Shown here: one piece after another, positions 1 to 6,552 of the stretch
Layout of the letters: every line of letters starts with the position of its first letter
How positions within the stretch are numbered: the first letter of the stretch is position 1
Source: Caldisericia bacterium
GTDB taxonomy: Bacteria > Caldisericota > Caldisericia > B22-G15
Length of the DNA: 8,501 bases
Reading direction: 5' to 3'
NCBI GenBank assembly: GCA_021158845.1
Contig: JAGGSY010000126.1
Location: 1-8,501 of the forward strand
Program-made: the position numbers and the translations under genes
The notes under the pieces: generated by a model
Database searches by the model: none
What the model was told of the DNA's origin: nothing
What the model saw: the letters and a program-made list of their open reading frames with translations, nothing else

Positions 1-31
1 GTATCTGTATTTATTTTAGAGAGGAGGAGAT

Positions 32-2386
32 ATGAAAAATTTTGAACTTAAACCTGGAAAGTTAAAAAATACATGCAATCCTGATATATTCAGTTTTAAT
101 ACAACTGAGGAACTTGAACCTCTCAAAGAAGTTATAAATCAAAAAAGAGCTTTAAGTGCTATAAATTTCTCTCTTGGAATAAAAAACTCTGGATTTAATC
201 TATTTGTATCTGGACTTCCTGGCTCTGGAAGAACATCTATAGTTAAAAAAATCGTGGAGGAAAAGGCAAGCAAAGAGAAGACACCAGATGATTGGTGTTA
301 TGTACATAACTTTACCAACCCCGATAACCCTTCTGCTATTAGGTTTCCTGCAGGTAAAGGCGCACTCTTTGTAAATGATATGGAAGATTTTATAAATACA
401 GTAAGAAAAACAATCCCAAAGGCATTTGAATCTGAAGAGTACGAGAAGAAGAGGGCAGAAGTTATAAAGAAATTTCAGGAAGAAAAAGAGAGACTCTTAA
501 GGGAGGTAGAGGAACTTGCAAGGAAAAGAGGATTCTTAATACAGGTAACTCCTACTGGGGTGGTTACAATTCCACTCTTTGATGGAAAACCACTAAAACC
601 GGAGGACCTTCAGAAGATATCTCCAGAGGAGCAAAAAAGGATCCAGGAGGAAGGACATAAACTCCTTGAAGAGATAAATAAAATTCTCATAAAGGTAAAG
701 AGGATAGATAAAAAGATAATGGAGAGTCTGCAGGAATTGGATGTGGAAGTGGCAGTTTTTTCCATAGGACATCTCCTTCAGGATTTAAAGGAAAAATACA
801 AGGACATCCCTGAAGTTATTGACTATCTTGAAAATGTTAAGGAGGATATAATTTCGCACCTTGACAAGTTTAAGGTTCCTAAGGCAGAGGATGATGATTT
901 CTATAAGAGATACAAAATCAATCTTATAGTTGATAACTCTGACACAAAGGGAGCACCAGTAATATTTGAAACAAACCCCACTTACTTTAATCTATTTGGT
1001 GGTATAGAGTATGAAGCTAAAATGGGTGTAATGGTAACAAATTTTAACCTTATAAAGGCAGGATCTATACACAGAGCCAATGGTGGATATCTGATAATAA
1101 ATGCGATGGATTTACTCACAAATCCCTTTTCATGGGATACTTTAAAGAGAACTCTTAAGAATGGGGAATCAAGAATTGAAAACCTTGGTGAACAGTACAG
1201 ACTTGTCCTTACCAAAACCATAAAACCTGAACCAATACCTATAAACTTAAAAGTCATCCTCATCGGTACTCCTTACCTTTACTATCTTCTATACCACAAT
1301 GATGAAGATTTTAAAAAGCTTTTTAAAGTAAGGGCAGATTTTGACACATCTATGGACAGAACACCTGACAACATGAAAGCGTATGCCTCTTTCATAAGTA
1401 GCTTCGTGAGAAGAGAGAATCTGAGACATCTAACAAAGGAGGCAGTTTCTGAAGTAATAGATTATGGCTCAAGATTAGTTGAGGATCAAAAAAAGATTAC
1501 AACAAGATTTCAGTATATATGTGATATTATAAGTGAAGCTGACTATTGGGCAGCTCAAGATAATAGTAGATATATTGATAGAGAGCATATAAAGAAAGCC
1601 ATTGAAGAGAAAGAATTTAGATCAAACCTTATTGAGAAAAAAATTCAAGAGCTAATAAAGAGGGGAGTAATACTTATAGACACAGAAGGAAAGAAGGTGG
1701 GGCAGATAAACGGAATATCCATAATTCAGCTGGGAGATTACGAATTTGGAAAACCAAGTAGAATTACTGCAAATATTCACATGGGAAACAAGGGTGTAAT
1801 AAACATAGAGAGGGAGGTAAAACTTTCTGGAAGAATACACAACAAGGGGGTACTTATACTCTCGGGTTTTCTTGGAGAGAGATACGCCAAGGATAAACCT
1901 CTCTCCCTCTCTGCAACTTTAACCTTTGAACAACTCTACGAAGAAGTGGAGGGGGATAGTGCTTCAAGTGCAGAACTCTACGCTCTCCTTTCAGCAATTG
2001 GAAATATTCCTTTAAAGCAGAATCTTGCAGTTACTGGATCTGTCAATCAGAAAGGTGAAATCCAACCTGTGGGAGGAGTAAATAGAAAAATTGAAGGTTT
2101 CTTTGACACCTGTAAAGTTAAAGGCTTAACCGGAGATCAAGGTGTCATTATTCCTTATGAAAACATAGATGATTTGATGCTTAAGGACGAGGTTATAGAA
2201 GCGGTGAGAGAGGGAAAATTCCATATTTATGCTGTTAAAACCATTGATGAGGGAATGGAACTTTTAAGTGATCTCTCCATGGATGAGATAAATGAAAGGG
2301 TAAACAAATCTCTTCGTGAGCTTGCAATGGGTTTAAAGAGGTTTGGAGAAAAGGAGAAGGGTGAAGATAAAGACAAAAAGTCCTGA
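32..2386 (+). CDS. Lon-family ATP-dependent protease (AAA_32 / LonC-helical type)
   Basis: Predicted cytosolic ATP-driven serine protease of the Lon (S16) family, 784 residues. It lacks the substrate-binding N domain of classical LonA and resembles the Lon-related group with an AAA_32 domain and a helical insertion. Visible parts: P-loop G61-L-P-G-S-G-R-T68; a long charged helical or coiled-coil insertion at about residues 130-290; a Walker-B-like stretch ending N357-A-M-D360; a likely arginine finger at R434; a C-terminal protease domain from about residue 570. The catalytic dyad is read as S646 (in D-S-A-S-S-A-E) and K686 (in G-G-V-N-R-K), 40 residues apart compared with 43 in E. coli Lon. 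The P-loop has Arg where Lys is usual; I believe this is common in the subfamily. The ATG has a strong GAGGAGGA SD at 21-28. It overlaps tsaE at its 3' end. The family is clear; substrates are unknown. Confidence 0.93.
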   Translation: MKNFELKPGKLKNTCNPDIFSFNTTEELEPLKEVINQKRALSAINFSLGIKNSGFNLFVSGLPGSGRTSIVKKIVEEKASKEKTPDDWCYVHNFTNPDNPSAIRFPAGKGALFVNDMEDFINTVRKTIPKAFESEEYEKKRAEVIKKFQEEKERLLREVEELARKRGFLIQVTPTGVVTIPLFDGKPLKPEDLQKISPEEQKRIQEEGHKLLEEINKILIKVKRIDKKIMESLQELDVEVAVFSIGHLLQDLKEKYKDIPEVIDYLENVKEDIISHLDKFKVPKAEDDDFYKRYKINLIVDNSDTKGAPVIFETNPTYFNLFGGIEYEAKMGVMVTNFNLIKAGSIHRANGGYLIINAMDLLTNPFSWDTLKRTLKNGESRIENLGEQYRLVLTKTIKPEPIPINLKVILIGTPYLYYLLYHNDEDFKKLFKVRADFDTSMDRTPDNMKAYASFISSFVRRENLRHLTKEAVSEVIDYGSRLVEDQKKITTRFQYICDIISEADYWAAQDNSRYIDREHIKKAIEEKEFRSNLIEKKIQELIKRGVILIDTEGKKVGQINGISIIQLGDYEFGKPSRITANIHMGNKGVINIEREVKLSGRIHNKGVLILSGFLGERYAKDKPLSLSATLTFEQLYEEVEGDSASSAELYALLSAIGNIPLKQNLAVTGSVNQKGEIQPVGGVNRKIEGFFDTCKVKGLTGDQGVIIPYENIDDLMLKDEVIEAVREGKFHIYAVKTIDEGMELLSDLSMDEINERVNKSLRELAMGLKRFGEKEKGEDKDKKS
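2351..2356 (+). promoter_or_regulatory. Shine-Dalgarno of tsaE, supporting the GTG start
   Basis: AAGGAG lies four bases before GTG 2361, inside the last codons of the Lon-like gene. The spacing is short but usable. The earlier in-frame TTG at 2343 has only AGAGG one base upstream, so 2361 is the better start. Confidence 0.55.
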
Positions 2387-2780
2387 AGAAACTAAAAGGG
2401 CTGGTGAGGAATTTGGAAGAAAATTAAAACCTGGTGATATTGTTCTGGTAATAGGAGAATTGGGAGCAGGAAAATCTGTATTTATAAGAGGGATAGCAAA
2501 GGGACTTAAAGTAAAGGAAATTGTAAAATCACCATCCTTTGTTATAATTCAGGAATTTGAAGGGAAATACCCCTTTTACCATGTTGACCTCTACAGAACT
2601 GACGTTCAAGAAATTGCTGAACTGGGAATCTTTGAGCTTATGGATAAAGGAATTGTCTGTATTGAATGGGGTGAGAGAATTCTACCTCTTCTCAAACATG
2701 TGAAAAAAATAATTGTTAACATAAAAAAACTTGAAGGAAATATAAGGGAGATAGAAATACATGATACATCTATCAATTAA
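2361..2780 (+). CDS. tsaE: TsaE, tRNA t6A37 threonylcarbamoyladenosine biosynthesis ATPase
   Basis: Small P-loop ATPase that works with TsaB and TsaD to transfer threonylcarbamoyl to A37 of ANN-decoding tRNAs. From the GTG start it is 139 residues, near the usual 135-160. Visible motifs are Walker A G32-E-L-G-A-G-K38-S39, S-P-S-F at 57-60 (family SPTF), H-V-D-L-Y-R at 74-79, and E-W-G-E-R at 102-106, all in the canonical TsaE order. I chose GTG 2361 because it has the better SD and the protein then starts M-K-I-K-T-K-S-P-E-E-T, as TsaE proteins often do. TTG 2343 would add six residues. It overlaps the Lon-like gene by 26 bases and tsaB by 20, so translation is probably coupled. Function is assigned by family; no t6A gene beyond tsaE and tsaB is in view. 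Confidence 0.94.
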   Translation: MKIKTKSPEETKRAGEEFGRKLKPGDIVLVIGELGAGKSVFIRGIAKGLKVKEIVKSPSFVIIQEFEGKYPFYHVDLYRTDVQEIAELGIFELMDKGIVCIEWGERILPLLKHVKKIIVNIKKLEGNIREIEIHDTSIN

Positions 2781-3369
2781 TACAGCTATAGAGCCGTATG
2801 GAATTGGAGCTTTTGAAGATGAGAAATTTCTTGGGGGATTCTCTTGGAACTTCTCTGAGTCTAAAAAGAATCTGCATTTTGTATTTTTGGAGTCGCTACT
2901 AAATGACCTTAAAATATCCCGTGAAGATTTTAAGTTTATAACTATAGTGGGAGGTCCTGGAAGTTTTACAGGTTTAAGGATTGGTTTTACAATGGCAAAG
3001 ACTATAGGTTTCATAATGAAAACTCCCCTTGTTGTTCCATCAACATTTGAAGTTCTAAAGTATGTAGCAAAGATAGATGGTCTGTTTGTAATTAATGCAG
3101 GACTTGGGGAGGTCTTTGTATCTGACGGTGATAAGGTAGAGATCATGAAATTTGAGGATTTAAAAAGAGTGGAGAGGATTCTAATTTTTCCCGAAAGAAG
3201 CCTTTTTATTAAAGCTAAAAAGGGTATAAATCTTAATATTTCTATAAGTGAGGTTGGAAAAATTGGATTTTACAAGTACAATAAGGGAGAGATAGTTGAC
3301 TATGAAAATGCTCTCCCATATTATATGAGAGATACAAAGGAGATATTTAAACCATACAAGGAGGAATAA
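2761..3369 (+). CDS. tsaB: TsaB, tRNA t6A37 biosynthesis scaffold protein
   Basis: Non-catalytic ASKHA-fold partner of TsaD and TsaE in t6A synthesis, in the cytosol. The hallmark G-G-P-G-S-F-T-G-L-R-I-G lies at residues 64-75, preceded by a degenerate form of the usual R-x-H-S region (K35-K-N-L-H39). At 202 residues it is somewhat shorter than E. coli TsaB (about 231), with the shortening in the less conserved C-terminal half. The N-terminal strand reads M-I-H-L-S-I-N-T-A, where TsaB proteins usually have I-D-T, so Asp is replaced by N7. The ATG lies inside tsaE (20-base overlap) with an AAGGGAG SD ten bases upstream at 2744-2750. The adjacent TsaE makes the call secure. TsaD is not here and should be elsewhere in the genome. 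Confidence 0.93.
   Translation: MIHLSINTAIEPYGIGAFEDEKFLGGFSWNFSESKKNLHFVFLESLLNDLKISREDFKFITIVGGPGSFTGLRIGFTMAKTIGFIMKTPLVVPSTFEVLKYVAKIDGLFVINAGLGEVFVSDGDKVEIMKFEDLKRVERILIFPERSLFIKAKKGINLNISISEVGKIGFYKYNKGEIVDYENALPYYMRDTKEIFKPYKEE
3358..3364 (+). promoter_or_regulatory. Strong Shine-Dalgarno supporting a TTG start
   Basis: AAGGAGG sits six bases before TTG 3371. It spans the last codons of tsaB (Lys-Glu-Glu) and justifies the non-ATG start of the next gene. Confidence 0.75.
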
Positions 3370-3370
3370 G

Positions 3371-4306
3371 TTGGATAGAAACAAAGTTATAAGTGAGATT
3401 GAAAGGAAACGTGGTTCAAAGGTAATATCCTACTTTCTTGGACCAAATTCAAAGATAGCAGCTGATGCTGTTGAGGTTCTATTTAAACACTTAAAAATCA
3501 TTGGTAAAGTAAAAAATCTGGATCTTTATCTTCACACTACAGGGGGACTACTTGAAATTCCTCTTAAAATAGTTTATCTTATGAGGGAATTTTCTGAGAA
3601 ATTCTCTGTGATAATACCCTATAGAGCGCACTCTGCAGGAACCCTCATCTCTCTTGGTGCAGATGAAATAGTGATGGGAAAGATGGGTGAATTTACACCT
3701 GTGGATCCTCAAACAATGACTCCCCTAAATCCAAAAGGTGCCAAGGGGAATGTTATAACAGTCGCAGTTCAGGATCTTATATCATTTTTTAGTTTCCTTG
3801 ATGAAATTGGAGTAAAAAATAAGGAAGAAATAGTGGTTAATCTTACAAATCTTCTTCATCCACTTGTTGTTGGAAGTGTCAATAGGTCCTGGAGCCTCAT
3901 AAAGCTTATAATAGATAAACTTTTAACTTTAAGTAAATATAAGGAAGAAGAGAAAAAAAGAATTATAGATCTCCTCTCTGGAGGATTACCATCTCATAGA
4001 TACCTTATCACAAGATGGGAGGCAAGAGAAATTCTTGGAGATAGAGTAAAATTTGCCGATGAAGAGCTTGATGAAATGATGTGGGAGCTTTACGAAATGT
4101 ATAAGGTAGCCCTCAATCCATTCACTCCATATAAAAGGGATCCAAGAACTGGAAGAGAGATAAGGAGGGTAACAGCTGCTATTATAGAGACCTCTAACTC
4201 TGGATCACATTTTGTACAGACTCTGGAGAAGAGAATGCGCCCTGATGGAAAAGTGGAAGAAGTTCCTCTTCAGGGAGGATGGGTAGACTTCAGGCTTCCT
4301 CGTTAA
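3371..4306 (+). CDS. SDH-family Clp-fold serine protease (PF01972-like)
   Basis: Predicted serine protease of the ClpP/crotonase fold, in the family named after serine dehydrogenase proteinase and related to SppA-type enzymes. It has 311 residues from a TTG start with an excellent SD. Visible: H55-T-T-G-G59, the family's oxyanion/strand motif; A86-H-S-A-G-T91 with S88 as the likely nucleophile; the block G-A-D-E-I-V-M-G at 96-103 followed by E-F-T-P-V-D-P-Q to residue 114; H163-P in the helical part; and a G-G-L-P-S-H-R motif near residues 204-210. I do not assign the general base (Lys or His). No signal peptide or N-terminal membrane anchor is visible, so it may be cytosolic or peripherally membrane-bound. 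It starts two bases after the tsaB stop and is the last gene of the + strand unit. Its end overlaps the convergent ECF gene by 17 bases. The family is fairly certain; substrates are unknown. Confidence 0.85.
   Translation: MDRNKVISEIERKRGSKVISYFLGPNSKIAADAVEVLFKHLKIIGKVKNLDLYLHTTGGLLEIPLKIVYLMREFSEKFSVIIPYRAHSAGTLISLGADEIVMGKMGEFTPVDPQTMTPLNPKGAKGNVITVAVQDLISFFSFLDEIGVKNKEEIVVNLTNLLHPLVVGSVNRSWSLIKLIIDKLLTLSKYKEEEKKRIIDLLSGGLPSHRYLITRWEAREILGDRVKFADEELDEMMWELYEMYKVALNPFTPYKRDPRTGREIRRVTAAIIETSNSGSHFVQTLEKRMRPDGKVEEVPLQGGWVDFRLPR
4290..4306. other. Tail-to-tail overlap of two convergent genes
   Basis: The TAA of the + strand protease (4304-4306) and the TGA of the - strand ECF gene (4290-4292) cross, so 17 bases code on both strands. 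No intergenic space is left for a conventional terminator. Purine enrichment switches strands here, marking the border of the two transcription units. Confidence 0.9.
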
Positions 4307-4988
4307 CCTTTCCTTTCTCAATAAACTTCCTCAAGAAAATTGATATGGGTACACACAATACGACAGCTACAATTGCCTCTGGTATACCCTGCACTATTCC
4401 AATGGTTACAGCTTGCTGAATATTGAATATTTTAAACACAACGGCAAGACCAAGGGTTATAACTGTATTTGTCATACTTCCTATTATTGAAGCAAAGGTC
4501 ATGGATGAAATCAAGGGATCTGTTTTAAAAAGTGCATAAAATATGATAGCTGCAAGTATAAAGGATAAAACAGAGGAAAGATACCTATTGTAGTTTCTAA
4601 AGACCCAGAGAAACATTAAGAAGAAAATTAGAGAAAGAAGTATACTTGAATAAGGTAATTTTCTCTCCTTCTCTTTTTTCAAAAGTTTATGCATAAACTG
4701 AAATGAGAGTGCAGCAAAAACTCCAATAAGTGGCCTTGCAGGAAATAAAACCCATATTGGAGCAATTGAAGAAAAATAATAAATAGTAGATAACCCAAAG
4801 ATTGTACCGACAAGAGCACCAACCTTGGCGCCAAGCACAATTCCCGAGATTATAACTGGTATGTGCATAAGAGTTGCGGCACCTGCTGGTGTGGGAACAG
4901 TTATATACCCTAAGTATGTAAATCCAAGAATTATCGTTACTGCTCCAAGTACAGCTCCCATTGTTATCTCTCTTGTAGTTAATTTCAT
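4290..4988 (-). CDS. ECF transporter S component (substrate-binding membrane subunit)
   Basis: Integral membrane protein of 232 residues resembling the ECF_trnsprt family (PF12822), the subunit that gives substrate specificity to energy-coupling-factor vitamin importers. The N-terminal region L-G-Y-I-T-V-P-T-P-A-G-A-A-T-L-M-H-I-P-V at 26-45, then G-A-K-V-G-A-L-V-G-T-I-F-G-L at 53-66, is characteristic. A later G-S-M-T-N-T-V block at 170-176 is also typical of S components. Between them, residues 111-158 add two hydrophobic stretches, so it may have about eight membrane segments rather than the usual six. It shares ATGA with the preceding nucleotidyltransferase-like gene and has an AAAGGAGGAGGA SD. 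No EcfA or EcfT is in view, so it probably uses a shared energising module. Substrate is unknown. Context suggests a compound linked to Mo/W enzymes, such as a pterin, purine or other vitamin, but that is inference. Confidence 0.85.
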   Translation of the reverse strand: MKLTTREITMGAVLGAVTIILGFTYLGYITVPTPAGAATLMHIPVIISGIVLGAKVGALVGTIFGLSTIYYFSSIAPIWVLFPARPLIGVFAALSFQFMHKLLKKEKERKLPYSSILLSLIFFLMFLWVFRNYNRYLSSVLSFILAAIIFYALFKTDPLISSMTFASIIGSMTNTVITLGLAVVFKIFNIQQAVTIGIVQGIPEAIVAVVLCVPISIFLRKFIEKGKVNEEA

Positions 4989-5554
4989 TCCTCCTCCTTT
5001 GAGAAATAGATTGATTTAAATTTCTTTATTTGAAGTAAATAGTCTTCCTCTGGAGAAATTCTCTCAAGTATTGTTGGTGTATCTACTTCTACAAGCTCCA
5101 CCTCTTTCTCTTCTATAAAATCTCTCATGGTTCTTTCATCTGGATAACTAATGATTTCTTCGGCACCTTTTCTTGAAAACAGAAAAGGGTGTCCCAAAAG
5201 TCCCATGAATACTGGGATAGACATAATTTTTGGTTTAGATAGAATAAGTTTCTCAACCACCTCTTTATCAATGATAGGTTGATTGCCAAGACATGCAAGA
5301 ATCCAGTCCAGTTTCCATTTAATAATCTCTCTTATGCCTGCTTTTAGAGAACAAAGGATTCCAGTGCTTTTTGATATGGTTACCACCCCTACATCACCTC
5401 TTTTCATTAAATCACTAAACTCTTTACATACCACAACCACTACTTTCTCTGGTTTAAGTTTCAATACATTATCTATGGTGGTTTCAAGCACACTCCTTTC
5501 CACAATAAGTTTTCCTTTTCTCCTACCAGCAAGAATTATAGAGCCAAATCCCAT
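4985..5554 (-). CDS. MobA/MocA-like nucleotidyltransferase, degenerate at the metal site
   Basis: Protein of 189 residues with the GT-A fold pattern of molybdopterin nucleotidyltransferases (MobA adds GMP, MocA adds CMP to molybdopterin). Visible: I-I-L-A-G at residues 6-10 at the start of the usual nucleotide loop; a predicted strand at 37-42; G65-I-L-C-S-L-K-A-G73, matching the family G-x-x-x-S-L-x-x-G; L89-G-N-Q-P93, where the family has L-G-D-Q-P; G121-H-P-F-L-F; and a C-terminal I-S-P-E-E-D-Y. Two oddities stand out. N91 replaces the Mg-binding Asp, and the loop after L-A-G (R-R-K-G-K-L) is several residues shorter than the usual A-A-G-x-S-x-R-M-G-x-x-K. Activity is therefore doubtful, and a binding or regulatory role is possible. 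Start: ATG 5554 overlaps the modC TGA by one base; TTG 5557, one codon earlier, has better SD spacing. It lies between modC and the ECF gene. Confidence 0.8.
   Translation of the reverse strand: MGFGSIILAGRRKGKLIVERSVLETTIDNVLKLKPEKVVVVVCKEFSDLMKRGDVGVVTISKSTGILCSLKAGIREIIKWKLDWILACLGNQPIIDKEVVEKLILSKPKIMSIPVFMGLLGHPFLFSRKGAEEIISYPDERTMRDFIEEKEVELVEVDTPTILERISPEEDYLLQIKKFKSIYFSKEEE
4990..4999 (-). promoter_or_regulatory. Shine-Dalgarno of the ECF S-component gene
   Basis: AAGGAGGAGG, one base before the ATG at 4988. It offers overlapping SD registers and also encodes the Lys-Glu-Glu-Glu tail of the upstream protein, which ends in an ATGA overlap. Confidence 0.75.
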
Positions 5555-6552
5555 CAAAATACATGCACCTCCTCAGGATTTATCTCAATTACTACCATAT
5601 CTCCCACTTTAAAGTTCATTCTCTCAAAATCCCTTCTCGGCATCAATGAAACAAGACTAACCCCTATATATATCTCTATTTGATAAAACGCTCCCCTATT
5701 GGCAATTTCCACAATCTCACCCTCAAACTCATTCTCTCTCCCCTCTTTTTCCATTTTGATTATAACATCTTCGGGGCGTATAGCAATATAAACATTATCA
5801 TGAAACTCCTCTTTAGTCTTAAGTTTAAATCCTGGCTTTATGAAGACATAATGATCCTCTCCAAAACCCTTAAAAATATTTTCTATCTCCACAAATTCAG
5901 CAACAAAACGGGACTTTGGTCTTCTAAAGATCTCTGTAGGAGTTCCAATCTGTTCAAATCTCCCATTGTTTATCACACCAATTCTGTCTGACAGGAAAAG
6001 AGCCTCCTCAAAGTCATGTGTCACATGAACAATTGTGAGAGAGAGATCCTTTTTGATTTTTTTTAATTCCAGCCAGATCTTCCTTTTAATCTGAGGGTCA
6101 AGAGCTGTGGTTGGTTCATCTAAAAGTAGAATCTTTGGGTTCCTTACAAGTGCCCTGGCAAGAGAGACCCTCTGTTTTTCTCCCCCTGAAAGATTCTCTG
6201 GATATCTATCAAGGATTCTCTCTATCTTGAGTAGCTTAATTACTTCATCTTTTAAACAAGCTCCTCCTATGGTTATATTCTCCCTCACTGTCATGTGTGG
6301 AAAAAGAAGATAATCTTGTGGCACATATCCTATTCCCCTCTTTGCTGGATGAAGATGATCCACCCTTTCACCACCAATAATTATCTTCCCTTTATCTATT
6401 CTAAATCTACCAGAAATTGTTTCCAATAAGAGTGTTTTTCCACTACCTGTAGGCCCAAGAATGGTGAAATACTCTCCCTTCTTTATATGAACATCTATAC
6501 TCTTCAGGGAAAAGTTACCTAAATCTAAATTAAGGTCCTTAATGATAAGCAT
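5554..6552 (-). CDS. modC: Molybdate/tungstate ABC transporter ATP-binding protein
   Basis: Cytoplasmic ATPase that drives oxyanion import through the adjacent permease. At 332 residues it has the normal ModC/WtpC length. Visible: Walker A G33-P-T-G-S-G-K-T40; Q-loop Q79; ABC signature L121-S-G-G-E-K-Q-R128; Walker B I141-L-L-L-D-E-P147; D-loop A-L-D at 150-152; switch His H179. The C-terminal third (about residue 235 onward) begins with an I-R-P-E-D motif and is a TOBE-type domain, which in ModC and related proteins binds oxyanion or regulates transport. Only one such domain is evident. ATG 6552 lies inside the permease gene (14-base overlap) and is preceded by GGGGTGAT. Its neighbours on both sides make a Mo/W role likely. 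Sequence alone does not separate molybdate from tungstate, and a sulfate-type transporter is less likely given the flanking MobA/MocA-like genes. Confidence 0.92.
   Translation of the reverse strand: MLIIKDLNLDLGNFSLKSIDVHIKKGEYFTILGPTGSGKTLLLETISGRFRIDKGKIIIGGERVDHLHPAKRGIGYVPQDYLLFPHMTVRENITIGGACLKDEVIKLLKIERILDRYPENLSGGEKQRVSLARALVRNPKILLLDEPTTALDPQIKRKIWLELKKIKKDLSLTIVHVTHDFEEALFLSDRIGVINNGRFEQIGTPTEIFRRPKSRFVAEFVEIENIFKGFGEDHYVFIKPGFKLKTKEEFHDNVYIAIRPEDVIIKMEKEGRENEFEGEIVEIANRGAFYQIEIYIGVSLVSLMPRRDFERMNFKVGDMVVIEINPEEVHVF
5567..5573 (-). promoter_or_regulatory. Shine-Dalgarno of the second MobA/MocA-like gene
   Basis: AGGAGGT within the final codons of modC (Pro-Glu-Glu-Val). The gap is 9 bases to TTG 5557 and 12 bases to ATG 5554, so the exact start codon is not settled; the two differ by one residue. 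Confidence 0.6.

Noticed and set aside
1..31. A promoter for the + strand unit in the first 31 bases
   Set aside because: The TATTTTAGA stretch vaguely resembles a -10 box, but no -35 can be assessed and an open frame runs through it into an ATGA overlap.
2343..2360. TTG 2343 as the tsaE start
   Set aside because: Its SD candidate is only one base away, whereas GTG 2361 has AAGGAG at a usable distance and gives a more typical N-terminus. The alternative cannot be excluded.
2682..3146. Long - strand open frame opposite tsaE and tsaB
   Set aside because: It is antisense to two well-recognised genes, has no family motif, and fits the out-of-frame opening expected in AT-rich, purine-skewed coding DNA.
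4240..4275. Inverted repeat CCCTGA/TCAGGG with a 24-base loop near the convergent junction, a possible bidirectional terminator
   Set aside because: Only six paired bases with competing inner pairings, no T-run on either strand, and wholly inside the protease coding region. A chance repeat is the simpler explanation.
5283..5612. + strand open frame across the modC and nucleotidyltransferase-like junction
   Set aside because: Low-complexity Ser/Thr/Leu-rich translation, antisense to two supported genes, and no credible start signal.
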